64,000 nt of DNA from Myxococcus virescens (GCF_900101905.1 NZ_FNAJ01000002.1:620001-684000), one strand, 5' to 3'; numbered from the stretch's first letter, positions 26,442 to 38,150 are shown. Made by a program: numbers and translations. Notes: generated by a model not told the origin, from the sequence alone.

Positions 26442-28397
26442 TCAGGGCGACAGCCTCAGGAGGAGGGTGAAGCCTCCTTCGGAGGAGTACTCCGTCTGGT
26501 CCACGCGGATGACCTCCGACTCCTCGAGGAGGCCACCGAAGAACACCTCTCGCGAAGGCGTCAGGCCCAGCAGCGTCGGCGCCAGTCCGTCTCCCACGGC
26601 GCGGGACCAGCGGTGGCTGCCGTCGGGCCCGTAGCTGGCCACGAAGGCGCTCTCCTCGCCGGCCTGGTCGGGATTCAAGGTGCCGCCGCCCAGGTCCGTC
26701 TCGTAGCTGAACACGCCCGACGTCACCAGGTTGCCCTGCGCGTCCACGACGAGGTCTCCTCCGTACTCACCATGGACGCCGCCGTACAGGCATCCCCAGC
26801 GGTCCGTTGAAGAAGACTCCAACACGCCCAGCACCATGTCCGGGTCTTCGGTGGGGTTCGACAGCGACGTGCCCGCGAAGGTGAAGGTGCCACGGACATA
26901 GCCTCTGAACGCCACGGCGCCATCCGGCATCGCCGCCACCCCCGTGATGTTGCCCCGTGCCCCGTCGAGGCGGCGCACCCAGTGGCGTTCGCCGGTGGGG
27001 AGGAAGCGCGCGATGAAGGGCGTCATCCACGTGGAGGAGCCCAGGTCATTGACGCCGCTCGTGGTTCCGCCGACCAGGATGTGTCCCTGGCTGTCGGTCG
27101 CCACGGCCAGCCCCAGCGTGTCCCAATCGTTGCCCGCGGCGAAGGCATGGGACCACAGGTGCGTTCCCTCCCATGAGAACTTCGCGAGGAACATTCCCCG
27201 GCGGCCGACGGTCGTGTGACTGGAAGGCCCCGCGTCCAGGGGGCCGCCTCCCAGGTCCGTGCGGCCCTGGAAGTCACCGGTGACAATGAGGCTGCCGTTG
27301 GCGTCGGTGGCGATGCCGCGCGCCCAGATTGGGGCCGGCGTGGTCATGCCCTGCTCGTGGGTGAAGGCGCGGAAGGCCTTGCCCCAGACGAACTGCCCGG
27401 TGGGGCTGAACTTCGCGATGAACAGGCCATGGTTGCCAGGACCCGTTCCGGGGAGGGGGCCCGTGCCGAAGTCCAGCGGGCCCGTGAAGCTCCCGTGTAC
27501 GAGCAGATTGCCTAGGGGCGTCATCACGAGCCCTCCGAGCGTCCGCCAGCCCCCGTTGTTCTCGGGGTAGTTCTGCATCCACACCACGGAGCCGTTCGCG
27601 TCGTGCCGGGTCAGCCGCATCCCGGACCCGGTGTCCGTCGAGTACGTGGCCAGGGTAGCGAAGCCGCCGCTGCCATCCATGGCCAGGTCGCGAGGGAGCG
27701 TGTCACCGCGGAGGACCTGGGTGACGGCGCCGCCCGTGCCCCGGTGCTGGCACCGGGGCTCCGTCTCCCGCAGTCGCAGCCGCAGCTCAGGGCCAAGGCC
27801 ATACGTGGGGTGCCGGGTCGAGGCGAAGTCCGTGCCGTCTCCCACGTCGGGCACGAGGGCGAAGCTGTACAGGCCATTGCCCGTCACGTGGGCCGTGACG
27901 TCGTACGTCACGAAGGTCCCGGAGGCGATGGGGCCCACGTTCGCCAGCGGCGCGCCGACGAGGGCGGGGCGGTTGTTCCACGTGAGGGAGTAGGGGTCCC
28001 AATCCGCGCGGGTGGCATACACGGCGGGGCCGTTGCTCGAGCCATCCAGGGCATGGAGCCTCAGCTCCGCCTGGATGACGGTGGTGGACGCAGCGGCGTC
28101 GACCCGGAAGCGCAGGTAGGTCTCCTGCCGGGGGTTGCCGTCGGAGATGAGCACCGTGGACGTGTTGTGCGGCGTGTCTGGCGCGCCCTGCACGACGTAC
28201 GTGTCACCCGCGTGGCGCGCCACGCTGTTGTACTCGATGCCCAGGTCCTCGCAGCCGGGCGGAAGCGCCTGCACCTTCACCGCCGTGCCCTGGGCCTGCT
28301 GCTCCCCGGGCTCCTCCGCCACCACGCCGCCACACCCCACCGCCATCCCGAGGACGGGCAACAGGCCCAATCCCTTTCTCCACTGCTTCACAATCAC
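26442..28397 (-). CDS. Large lipoprotein with DNRLRE-like domain and beta-propeller repeats
   Basis: 651 residues from a GTG at 28397 (GGGAGG five bases upstream; a second GTG at 28391 is possible). The longer frame to 28619 overlaps the divergent gene's leader. The signal peptide ends in MAVGC, lipid on Cys22. Residues about 60-215 resemble a DNRLRE/CBM96-like beta-sandwich (ETYLRFRVDAAASTTVIQAELRLHA, SLTWNNRP). The rest is a set of SBBP-like beta-propeller repeats of about 45-60 residues, with blocks such as LFIAKFSPTGQFVWGKAF, FLAKFSWEGTHLWSHAF and FIARFLPTGERHWVRRL. The protein should sit on the outer membrane facing outward or in the periplasm; role unknown, perhaps adhesion or binding. 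Confidence 0.8.
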   Translation of the reverse strand: MIVKQWRKGLGLLPVLGMAVGCGGVVAEEPGEQQAQGTAVKVQALPPGCEDLGIEYNSVARHAGDTYVVQGAPDTPHNTSTVLISDGNPRQETYLRFRVDAAASTTVIQAELRLHALDGSSNGPAVYATRADWDPYSLTWNNRPALVGAPLANVGPIASGTFVTYDVTAHVTGNGLYSFALVPDVGDGTDFASTRHPTYGLGPELRLRLRETEPRCQHRGTGGAVTQVLRGDTLPRDLAMDGSGGFATLATYSTDTGSGMRLTRHDANGSVVWMQNYPENNGGWRTLGGLVMTPLGNLLVHGSFTGPLDFGTGPLPGTGPGNHGLFIAKFSPTGQFVWGKAFRAFTHEQGMTTPAPIWARGIATDANGSLIVTGDFQGRTDLGGGPLDAGPSSHTTVGRRGMFLAKFSWEGTHLWSHAFAAGNDWDTLGLAVATDSQGHILVGGTTSGVNDLGSSTWMTPFIARFLPTGERHWVRRLDGARGNITGVAAMPDGAVAFRGYVRGTFTFAGTSLSNPTEDPDMVLGVLESSSTDRWGCLYGGVHGEYGGDLVVDAQGNLVTSGVFSYETDLGGGTLNPDQAGEESAFVASYGPDGSHRWSRAVGDGLAPTLLGLTPSREVFFGGLLEESEVIRVDQTEYSSEGGFTLLLRLSP

Positions 28398-28635
28398 TTG
28401 CGCCTCCCGGACCCATTGTCCGTTGCAAAGTGATTGCACTCGCAGTGCCAATGACAGGCGTCCCCGGGGTGCTGAAAGCCGTGGGGGATTGGCCCGTGCC
28501 TCGCCCTGGGGGGCGCCTTTCTTTCCCTCTTGGTCCGGAACAATGGCCCTGGAGGGCCGTGTGATGTCCACCCGCCCACTGCCCAGGTGGAGATGCGCGC
28601 GACCGTTGCCAGATTGCATTGGAAGGAGTCACCGG

Positions 28636-31461
<2,826 letters not shown>

Positions 31462-31467
31462 GGCGGC

Positions 31468-32364
31468 TCAGGGACGCGCGGGCCGTGCGGCGGCGTCCGG
31501 CAGCGTCCAGTCTCGCTCCATGAAGGCGATGCGGCACTGGTCCAGCCGGGGGCCGCAGGCGCGGTCCAAATCACTGCGGGTGTCGCAGCCCGGGCGCTCC
31601 TCGCAGGTGTCCGGCAGGAAGGCCCAGACGAACTGGAGCACGTTGCCGCCGCGGCCCTCGGGCAGCGCGGCGAGGAAGTCCTCGCGGTACTCCTCGAAGA
31701 GCGACGTCAGGTAGACGGTGTCCCGCTCCAGCCGCACGTTGCGCCGGTCGCCCACGAAGCGGCGTCCGGCCTCGTTGAGCTGCGAGTCCAGGAACTCCGG
31801 CTGGAAGTGCGAGCCGTCCAGCCGGGGGCCTCCGCGCGCGGCCTGGAAGAGCGCCAGGTGGATGCGCGGGTCGGCGAACTCGCGGCGCAGCACGCGGTTG
31901 TGCAGCGCCCACAGCGTCAGCCGCTCACCGCCCACCGCCCAGGAGCGGCCCCAGAAGAAGCGCCCCAGCACGGGCTGCTGCACGGTTTCGAGGTACGGGT
32001 AGCCGTCCACCACCTGCTGGAGCACGAGCGCGTTGTAGGCGTTGAGCCAGTAGGCCAGCGCGTCCTCCGGCGTGGGGAAGACGTCCGGGCGGTTGTGGGG
32101 GGAGAACGACGCCAGCGAGTCGACGAAGCCGTCCAGCGTCTTGCGCTCGCGCCCCACCGAGGCGAAGTCCACGTCCCCGTCCGGGCGCACGTGCCGCAGC
32201 ACCTTCTCGTAGTCGTGGTAGCTGAACGGGGTTGCGGGGGAGGGCACGCGCGCGGGCAAAAGGCCCTGGACATGCAGCGCACCTGCCGCGCCCAGCAACG
32301 CGGCCACGGCGAGCAGCACGGCGAAGACGTGGGGACGACGGCGAGGAGCGGGAGAGGTGGCCAC
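31468..32364 (-). CDS. DUF547-domain protein, membrane-anchored
   Basis: 298 residues from a GTG at 32364. The start is uncertain, because the open frame runs to 32499 and would then overlap the divergent Rieske gene. One N-terminal hydrophobic helix (VFAVLLAVAALLGAAGALHV) precedes the DUF547 domain. Its conserved features are AYWLNAYNALVLQQVVDGYP, LTLWALHNRVLRREFADPRIHLALFQAARGGP and LNEAGRRFV. Cys residues near the end (TCEERPGCDTRSDLDRACG) could form disulfides, in line with a periplasmic location. Function is unknown for the family. Convergent with the P-type ATPase gene, with a 6-base gap. Confidence 0.8.
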   Translation of the reverse strand: MATSPAPRRRPHVFAVLLAVAALLGAAGALHVQGLLPARVPSPATPFSYHDYEKVLRHVRPDGDVDFASVGRERKTLDGFVDSLASFSPHNRPDVFPTPEDALAYWLNAYNALVLQQVVDGYPYLETVQQPVLGRFFWGRSWAVGGERLTLWALHNRVLRREFADPRIHLALFQAARGGPRLDGSHFQPEFLDSQLNEAGRRFVGDRRNVRLERDTVYLTSLFEEYREDFLAALPEGRGGNVLQFVWAFLPDTCEERPGCDTRSDLDRACGPRLDQCRIAFMERDWTLPDAAARPARP

Positions 32365-32476
32365 GGGGGCGGGAGCATAACCCAGGGGGAAGGGGGCTGC
32401 CCGGCCCTCCAGTTCACCCCGCGTAACTCGGAGTCCATTCCAAGCAGGGATAGTCGTCGATTTATACTGGGCCCTC

Positions 32477-33526
32477 ATGGAGCCTACCCCCAAGGTCATC
32501 CGTCACTTTCATCCGGTGCTCTCCGCCCGCGCGCTGGGCACCCGGCCGGTCCGCGTGGAGGTGGCGGGCCGCGCCTACGCGCTCTTCCGGGATGGCACGG
32601 GGCAGCCCGCGGCGCTCGCGGATGCCTGCCCCCATCGCTTCGCGCCGCTGTCCAAGGGGACTGTGCGCGCGGACGGCCGGCTCCAGTGTCCGTACCACGG
32701 CTGGCGCTTCGACGCGGAGGGGCGCGGCAGCAACCCCAGCCAGCCGGAGCTGCGCCACTGTGACGCGCGCAGCTTCCAGGTGGTGGAGCGCTACGGCTAC
32801 CTCTGGCTGGCCGAGCGGGACACGCCGCTTTCGGCCATGCCCGACATGGGCGATGAGGGCTACGTCTTCGGCGGCGCGTTCTCCACGCCCTTCGCGGCGC
32901 CGCTGCACGTGTCGCTCGACAACTTCAGCGAGGACGAACACACGCCCTACGTCCACACCCGGCTGGGCTGGGACGACCCGAACGCGGGCCGGGTGGAGTT
33001 CGAGGCGCGCAACCTGGAGGACCGCACGGAGGTGCACTACCGCGCCCCGCAGCGACCCGCGCCCATCATGACGGTGCTGGGCGTGCGCGACGGTGACTTC
33101 TTCCAGAACGACTGGGTGACGCGCTTCGACCCGGTGCGCAGCCAGTACACCATCCGCTGGGTGGCGCCGGATGGCTCGCCGCGTCCCTTCATCACCCGGG
33201 CGAACATCTTCTTCGTGCCGGAGACGGCGCGCACCACGCGCCTGCACGTCTTCTCCTTCCTGCGCACCGAGCAGCGGCTGCTGCGTCCGCTGCTCCCCGT
33301 GGCGGCGCGGGCGGCCATGGCGCTCACCTGGTGGGAGGTGCGCGACGACGCGCGCTTCATCACCACCGTGGCGGACACGCCCTACAGTCACAAGGGCATG
33401 CGGTTGGACCGTTTCGACGCGCCGCTGGTGCACCAGCGGCGGCTCCTGGAGCGCATCTACTACGGCGCCGGCCCGAAGATGACGGGGGCCGTGGTGCCGC
33501 TCACCCGCGAGGCCCCGGGCGGCTGA
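32477..33526 (+). CDS. Rieske [2Fe-2S] non-heme iron oxygenase
   Basis: 349 residues. The Rieske cluster ligands are C51-P-H53 and C71-P-Y-H74 in CPHRFAP and CPYHGW. The catalytic domain carries DNFSEDEHTPYVH, giving the mononuclear iron histidines His155 and His160 and the bridging Asp. This is the alpha-subunit pattern of aromatic-ring or demethylating oxygenases (vanillate demethylase/PobA-like group). A separate reductase is needed for electron supply, and none is encoded next to it. Substrate unknown. The gene is divergent from the DUF547 gene and convergent with a small four-cysteine protein gene. Confidence 0.87.
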   Translation: MEPTPKVIRHFHPVLSARALGTRPVRVEVAGRAYALFRDGTGQPAALADACPHRFAPLSKGTVRADGRLQCPYHGWRFDAEGRGSNPSQPELRHCDARSFQVVERYGYLWLAERDTPLSAMPDMGDEGYVFGGAFSTPFAAPLHVSLDNFSEDEHTPYVHTRLGWDDPNAGRVEFEARNLEDRTEVHYRAPQRPAPIMTVLGVRDGDFFQNDWVTRFDPVRSQYTIRWVAPDGSPRPFITRANIFFVPETARTTRLHVFSFLRTEQRLLRPLLPVAARAAMALTWWEVRDDARFITTVADTPYSHKGMRLDRFDAPLVHQRRLLERIYYGAGPKMTGAVVPLTREAPGG

Positions 33527-33549
33527 AGACTCCCAGGGTGCGCTCGCGC

Positions 33550-33759
33550 TCAGTGCAGTGAAGGAGAGGGCCCTTCGTACGCCGGAGTGGCCACGCCGGT
33601 GCGCGCCTCGTAGGCGTTGCAGCCGCTTTCTCCGGACACCTCCAATTCGAACTCGGCCAGCTCCGGCTGCATGCAGCGGTGCGTCTCGCCGGCGCTCTGG
33701 GGTGTCTGGTTGGCGAAGTAACGGCAGCCCTTGCAGTTGCCCCACTGTCCTTCCGCCAT
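33550..33759 (-). CDS. Small four-cysteine protein, likely metal-binding
   Basis: 69 residues from ATG 33759, with AGGAGG five bases upstream. Cysteines are at 9, 12, 29 and 47 in the pattern C-K-G-C-R-Y-F, H-R-C and G-C-N-A-Y-E. The spacing (CxxC plus two further Cys) suggests a zinc or iron-sulfur site. I do not recognise a named family. There is no signal peptide or membrane helix. Its neighbours are a Rieske oxygenase (convergent) and a TolC-type gene on the same strand upstream, but no joint operon is evident. The strong ribosome-binding site and codon use support a real gene. Confidence 0.75.
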   Translation of the reverse strand: MAEGQWGNCKGCRYFANQTPQSAGETHRCMQPELAEFELEVSGESGCNAYEARTGVATPAYEGPSPSLH

Positions 33760-33862
33760 GACGTCCTCCTCGGGAAAGGGTGTGATGCCTCTCTCCACGA
33801 GGGTGGGGCTGGCGAAGGCCGCTCACAACCGGCGCTCGCCGCCCACCTTCCACTGCGGGCAA

Positions 33863-33891
33863 CCCGGCGCCTGGGAATGGCGGGCGCCGGG
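33863..33891 (-). terminator. Terminator hairpin after the TolC-like gene
   Basis: CCCGGCGCC (33863-33871) and GGCGCCGGG (33883-33891) form a perfect 9-bp stem with an 11-base loop, 13 bases past the stop codon of the TolC-like gene on the minus strand. Only a short TT follows, so strength is uncertain. Confidence 0.5.
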
Positions 33892-33904
33892 AGGCCGCGC
33901 GGAA

Positions 33905-35308
33905 TTACGGCTGCCGGGGGGCGTCCGCCGGCCCTTCCTGGGTGGGCTGCGTCGGCTGCGTCTGCTCCGGCAGCGGCTGGAGGAACGGCGCCTCCGAGGT
34001 CTCCACCTTGAGGTCCGTCGTCAGGGGACGGGCGCCGAACGCGCCCACCGCGCGCAGCAGGCGCAGGCCGGCGAGCGAGGCCTGCAGCCGCTCACCCACC
34101 AGGCCAATCTCCGCCTGCGTCAGCGCGGTGTTCGCGTCCGCGACCTCCAGGTACGTGGCCACGCCTTCCTTGAAGGAGACCTCGGTGAGGCGATGGGACT
34201 CGCGCGCCAGCTCCACGGCCTGCGAGGCCTTGAGGCGGTTGGCCAGGGCGCTCTCCAGGTCGAGCTGCGCGGTATTCACTTCCTGGCGTGCGGTGAGCTC
34301 CGCCTTGCGCTGCAACGCCCGGTTCTCCGCGATGACGGCCGAGGCCTCCTGCAGGTTGGCCTCACGCAGGCCGCCGTCCCACAACGTCCAGCTGGCGCCC
34401 AGGGTGATGAGCCAGATGCGGTTGGAGCCCACGAGGCCCGCCGCGTTGCTGATGTTGTAGGTACCGGAGACCTGCACGTTGGGCAGGTAGCTGAGCCACA
34501 CGCCGCGCTTGTTGATTTGCGCCAGCTCCACGGACTCACGCGCCGCGGCGACGTCCGCGCGCTGCTCGAGCGAGCGCTCGACGAGCACGTTGGTGTCCGT
34601 CTTCTCCGGCACCTGGGGCTCCGGCGGCGGCGCCACGTCGAAGTTCGGGTCGTCCAGCGCCAGCAGGGTGGCCAGCACCAGCTTGGCGGACGCCTCCGCG
34701 TTGCGCGCGCGGATCAGGTCCTGCTCCGCACGGGCCAGGTCCTGCTCGGCGCGCAGCAGCGCCACGCGCGTCACCGTCCCCGCCTCGAAGCGGACCTGCG
34801 TGTCCTTGGCGCGCGCGCTGTTGAGCTCCACCAGCCGCTCCTGCACCGCCACGGCCTGGGCCTGCGCCACGGTGCCGTAGTACGCCTGCGCCACGCCGAA
34901 GAAGATTTCGCGCCGCGCCTGCTCCACGTTGAGCTCCGCCACGCGCTCCGCCTTGTAGGCGGCTTGGATGCCGGCCCACAGCTGCGGGGCGATGATGGCC
35001 TGCCGCACCTGGCCCTGGGCCTGCATCTGCACCCGCGGCTGGATGACGATTTCCACGGGCGCGAGCGGACCCGCCGGAATCACCGCTTCGATGGAGTTGC
35101 GGGTGATGGCGCCGTTGACGGTGACGTTGGGGAGGTAGCCGGCCCAGGCCTTGCGCGACGCGGTATCCGCCTGAGCGAGGCGGGCCTGTGCGGCCTTGAG
35201 GTCCAGGTTCTCCTTGCGGGCGCGGTTGAGCGCGTCCTCCAGGGTCAGCGTAGGCGGCGGTGCCGCGGCCAGGGTGGCCGCGAGGGACAGCGCCAGGAAT
35301 GAACTCAT
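33905..35308 (-). CDS. TolC-family outer-membrane efflux protein
   Basis: 467 residues from ATG 35308, with GAGGCGG just upstream. A signal peptide (MSSFLALSLAATLAAA) precedes LTLEDALNRARKENLDLKAAQARL, the usual first helix of the TolC fold. The two repeated halves each have long alpha-helical coiled-coil segments and the strands GYLPNVTVNGAITRN and SYLPNVQVSGTYNISN. The C-terminal half has LTEVSFKEGVATYLEVADANTALTQAE, a hallmark of the family. It forms an outer-membrane channel for RND, ABC or MFS pumps, but no such pump gene is adjacent. It is divergent from a MarR regulator gene with an operator-like site, so substrate-induced expression is likely. The C-terminal tail is Pro/Gln-rich. Confidence 0.87.
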   Translation of the reverse strand: MSSFLALSLAATLAAAPPPTLTLEDALNRARKENLDLKAAQARLAQADTASRKAWAGYLPNVTVNGAITRNSIEAVIPAGPLAPVEIVIQPRVQMQAQGQVRQAIIAPQLWAGIQAAYKAERVAELNVEQARREIFFGVAQAYYGTVAQAQAVAVQERLVELNSARAKDTQVRFEAGTVTRVALLRAEQDLARAEQDLIRARNAEASAKLVLATLLALDDPNFDVAPPPEPQVPEKTDTNVLVERSLEQRADVAAARESVELAQINKRGVWLSYLPNVQVSGTYNISNAAGLVGSNRIWLITLGASWTLWDGGLREANLQEASAVIAENRALQRKAELTARQEVNTAQLDLESALANRLKASQAVELARESHRLTEVSFKEGVATYLEVADANTALTQAEIGLVGERLQASLAGLRLLRAVGAFGARPLTTDLKVETSEAPFLQPLPEQTQPTQPTQEGPADAPRQP

Positions 35309-35436
35309 GACCGCCTCTACCTCCTCAAGGGCCCGCGCCGGCGCGGGCCACTGCGTCCAGAATGGACTTGCTACGGGTTCGAGCCTCGGGTCGGCAGCCA
35401 TAGTCCATGACGTCCGAATTTGGAAGCTCCGGAATG

Positions 35437-35465
35437 TAGTAACCCTCAATAGTTGATGAGGTCAA
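35437..35465 (-). promoter_or_regulatory. Putative TolC promoter with MarR operator
   Basis: On the minus strand a -35 candidate TTGACC (35465-35460) and a -10 candidate TTACTA (35442-35437) are 17 bases apart. Between them lies the inverted repeat TCAA-TAG-TTGA (35446-35456), and another TCAA follows at 35462-35465. A repressor bound there would block the promoter, in keeping with the divergent marR-type gene. This AT-rich segment stands out in a GC-rich context. Confidence 0.45.
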
Positions 35466-35492
35466 TTGTTTAGGTGGCTCAGGTGACATAAC

Positions 35493-35984
35493 ATGAGAGG
35501 CATGAACGGGAGCGGCGAGCAGCTGGAGCGGAAGACGAAGCCGGGGAGCGGGCCCGGGCAGGCCGGGCCCGCGGGTGACTTGCCACGCCAGGCGTGGACA
35601 CTCCTCTTCGAGCTGATGCACACGCACATGCGCAACTTCCCCGCACTGGCGGCGGAGTTCGACCTGTCGCCGGTGCAGGCGCACGTGTTGCGACAGCTGG
35701 GGGAAGGGCCGCTGGCCATGAGCACGCTGGCCGCCTACTTGTCGTGTGACGCGTCCAATGTCACGGGCCTGGTGGACCGGATGGAGGCGCGCGGACTGGT
35801 GGTGCGCCGCAGCTCCGAGCAGGATCGGCGGGTGAAGATGCTGGTCCTGACGGAGGACGGCGCTGCGCTGCGCGAGCGGCTGCTGGAGCGCATCTTCGAG
35901 CCGCCGGACGCCATCTGCGGCCTGCCGGAAGAGGACCTGTGCGCGCTGCGCGACATCATGCGCCGCGCGTTGGGCGCGCAGTAG
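35493..35984 (+). CDS. MarR-family transcriptional regulator
   Basis: 163 residues from ATG 35493 (AGGTGA six bases upstream; a second ATG lies at 35502). The winged helix-turn-helix is clear: LSPVQAHVLRQLGEGPLAMSTLAAYLSCDASNVTGLVDRMEARGLVVRRSSEQDRRVKML, with the wing DRRVKML. Helices on each side form the dimer interface. It is divergent from the TolC-like gene, with an operator-like palindrome in the 184-base gap, so it probably controls that gene and itself. Convergent with tonB (10-base gap). The ligand is unknown. Confidence 0.88.
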   Translation: MRGMNGSGEQLERKTKPGSGPGQAGPAGDLPRQAWTLLFELMHTHMRNFPALAAEFDLSPVQAHVLRQLGEGPLAMSTLAAYLSCDASNVTGLVDRMEARGLVVRRSSEQDRRVKMLVLTEDGAALRERLLERIFEPPDAICGLPEEDLCALRDIMRRALGAQ

Positions 35985-35994
35985 GCGCCCCGGG

Positions 35995-36807
35995 TCAGTC
36001 CAGCAGGAAGGTGTACGAGTACTTCATCTCCGTGGAGACGGGCTCGCCGCCCTTGATGGCGGGCTTGAAGCGGAAGCGGCGGATGGCATCCCGCGCTGCC
36101 TCGTTGAGACCGTAGCCGGGCCCCTTGAGAATCTTCACCGCCACCACCTTGCCCTCGTGGTCGATGGTGATGGAGAGCGTGACGGTGCCCTCCACGCCCG
36201 CGCGGCGCGCTTCCTCCGGATAGGGAATCTTCACCTCGGAGGCCACCGTGGGCTCGGAGTCCACCTGGTAGATGGGCGCGTACTTCGGCGCGCTGTACCC
36301 CTTCACGTCCTTGGGGTCCTTCGCGGTGGGGCCCGTCCTGCCATACGCGGTGTTGCCCACGGGCGCGGCGAACGAGCCCGCGCTGGTGGTGGAGGACATC
36401 GTCATGCCCACCACGAGCGGCGGCGGCTTGGCCTGCGGCTCCGGCGGCGGGGTGTCGTTGGGCGGCGGCGGCGCGTCCACGGGCGGCGGGGGCAGCGGCT
36501 TGGGGGCCTCGGCCACCTTCACCGGCGGCGGCTTCACCACCTTGGGCTTGGGGGGCGGCGGCTTGGGCGGCTCCTCCGGCTTCGGCGTCTCGGGGGGCGG
36601 CGGGGGTGGCGGGGGCGGCTTCACCACCTCCACCATCACCATCTCCACGGGGCGCTTGGCCGCGGGGAGGGTGCGCGAGGCGCCTTCCCCGAGCGCCCAG
36701 AAGCCGCCGACGTGAATCCCCAGCGACACGAGCAGGAAGACGCCCACCACGGCCAGGGAGCGGTCGCGTCGGGGCGTCGGAGCGTTGTCGAGGACCGCCT
36801 GACTCAT
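35995..36807 (-). CDS. tonB: Energy transducer TonB
   Basis: 270 residues. One N-terminal membrane helix (SLAVVGVFLLVSLGIHVGGFWAL) is followed by a proline-rich spacer spanning about residues 60-130, with runs of Pro and Pro-Lys/Pro-Glu pairs that cross the periplasm. The C-terminal TonB domain has KIPYPEEARRAGVEGTVTLSITIDHEGKV and ends RRFRFKPAIKGGEPV. TonB passes inner-membrane proton energy to outer-membrane receptors. It ends an operon ExbB-ExbD-TonB, lying 16 bases after exbD. No TonB-dependent receptor gene is nearby in the window. Confidence 0.92.
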   Translation of the reverse strand: MSQAVLDNAPTPRRDRSLAVVGVFLLVSLGIHVGGFWALGEGASRTLPAAKRPVEMVMVEVVKPPPPPPPPPETPKPEEPPKPPPPKPKVVKPPPVKVAEAPKPLPPPPVDAPPPPNDTPPPEPQAKPPPLVVGMTMSSTTSAGSFAAPVGNTAYGRTGPTAKDPKDVKGYSAPKYAPIYQVDSEPTVASEVKIPYPEEARRAGVEGTVTLSITIDHEGKVVAVKILKGPGYGLNEAARDAIRRFRFKPAIKGGEPVSTEMKYSYTFLLD

Positions 36808-36823
36808 GAAGTGACGCCTTGCC

Positions 36824-37258
36824 TCAGGGGGCTGAGGGCGCGGCCGCGGGGGCTACGTCCTTTTCGATGTTGAGCGCGAACTTGGCGATGCCCTGGCCCT
36901 TCACCACGTCGATGAGCCGCATGACGCGGCCATAGGGAAGCGACTGGTCCGCGCTGATGATGGCGCGCGTCTCCTTGTCCTTGGCCACCGCCTCCGCAAC
37001 CCGCGCCTCCAGCTCCTTCTCGGTCATCTCGGTGCCGTCGAAGAAGAGCTTGCCCTCCTTGTCCAGCACCACGTTGACCAGGCCCTGCACCGTCTCACCG
37101 CCGTTGGCGGCGCGGGGCAGGTCCACCTCCACCGTCTCGCGGACGATGAAGTTGGCCGTCACCATGAAGATGATGAGCAGCACCAGCACCACGTCCACCA
37201 GCGGGGTGACGTTGATGCCTGTGATTTCGTCGTCGTTGTCCTGCGCGCCGCCCGCCAT
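36824..37258 (-). CDS. exbD: ExbD/TolR-family biopolymer transport protein
   Basis: 144 residues: a short cytoplasmic start, one membrane helix (VTPLVDVVLVLLIIFMVTA) with the conserved Asp in PLVDV that takes part in proton transfer, then a periplasmic domain with VDLPRAANG and ISADQSLPYGRVMRLIDVVKGQGIAKFALN. The start is 3 bases from the exbB stop and tonB follows 16 bases downstream. The context with tonB favours ExbD over TolR. C-terminal residues are Ala/Pro-rich. Confidence 0.92.
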   Translation of the reverse strand: MAGGAQDNDDEITGINVTPLVDVVLVLLIIFMVTANFIVRETVEVDLPRAANGGETVQGLVNVVLDKEGKLFFDGTEMTEKELEARVAEAVAKDKETRAIISADQSLPYGRVMRLIDVVKGQGIAKFALNIEKDVAPAAAPSAP

Positions 37259-37261
37259 GGC

Positions 37262-37984
37262 CTAGCGGGCCTCCGCGGCGCGAGCCGCAGTGGCCGTGCT
37301 GGAGGCGGGGCGCTCGGCGCGCATGCTGCCCACCAGGGCGTAGCCCAGGGCATTGGCGCGGCTGGTGAGCGTCTTGAGCTGGCGGTTGAAGACGTTGAAG
37401 GCCACCACCGCCGGAATCGCCACCGCCAGACCCACGGCCGTGGCGACCAGCGCCTCGGAGATGCCGGCCATGACGGTCTGCTGCATGGCCCCGCCGCCGC
37501 CCTGGGCGTTCATCTTCCCCAGGTCATTGAAGGCCTTGATGATGCCCAGCACCGTACCGAACAGACCGATGAATGGCGCGTTGTTGCCCAGCGTGCCCAG
37601 GTACGACAGGAAGCGCTCGTACTGGGGACGCTCACGCGACAGGGTGGAGGCAATCACCTGCTCCACCGTGTCCGCGCCCTGGTCGGCGGAGGCCAGGGCC
37701 TCGCGGATGATGGCGGCCTCCATGCCCGTCTTGCCTTCAATGGCCTTGCGGGCCACGTCGTACTCGCCGCGGGCCAGCCGCACCGCCAGGGCCTCCGAGT
37801 CCGGCAGCCGGTGGCGAGCGAAGTACACCGTGCGCTCCAGCATGATGGCGATGGAGAGCACCGAGAGGATGACGAGCACCCAGAGCACCCATTCGGCGGA
37901 GGTGAGCGTCACGCCGAGCAGCTTGCTGCTGAGCCAGCCCAGCTCGGTGTGATTCGTCTGGGCCAGGGAGAGGAAGGGCGTCAT
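37262..37984 (-). CDS. exbB: ExbB/MotA/TolQ-family proton channel protein
   Basis: 240 residues from ATG 37984; the frame extends to 38038 but the family begins here, and the upstream ribosome-binding site is weak. Three membrane helices are seen: WVLWVLVILSVLSIAIML, and a pair near residues 128-195, with the conserved blocks APFIGLFGTVLGIIKAF and ALVATAVGLAVAIPAVVAFN. The cytoplasmic loop includes the ERTVYFARH helix. It forms the proton channel with ExbD and powers TonB. First gene of the exbB-exbD-tonB operon. Confidence 0.92.
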   Translation of the reverse strand: MTPFLSLAQTNHTELGWLSSKLLGVTLTSAEWVLWVLVILSVLSIAIMLERTVYFARHRLPDSEALAVRLARGEYDVARKAIEGKTGMEAAIIREALASADQGADTVEQVIASTLSRERPQYERFLSYLGTLGNNAPFIGLFGTVLGIIKAFNDLGKMNAQGGGGAMQQTVMAGISEALVATAVGLAVAIPAVVAFNVFNRQLKTLTSRANALGYALVGSMRAERPASSTATAARAAEAR

Positions 37985-38129
37985 GGAGGGAAGCCTGGGT
38001 AAAGGTGGGTCACGGTGCACTCGCAACCCGGTTGCCAACCTGCGGGCCCATGTCTTGTTCCCTTGGCGCGGAAAGTCAAATGGAACGGATCGGGTTGGGT
38101 GCCGCCCTCCCGGAAGCGGACGCTCAGGC

Positions 38130-38150
38130 GCCCGCCCGGGTGGGGCGGGC
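38130..38150 (-). terminator. Hairpin directly after the aldo/keto reductase gene
   Basis: GCCCGCCC (38130-38137) and GGGCGGGC (38143-38150) form a perfect 8-bp stem with a 5-base loop. It touches the stop codon of the aldo/keto reductase gene (38151-38153). No T-run follows, so it could stop transcription or just protect the mRNA end. Confidence 0.5.
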
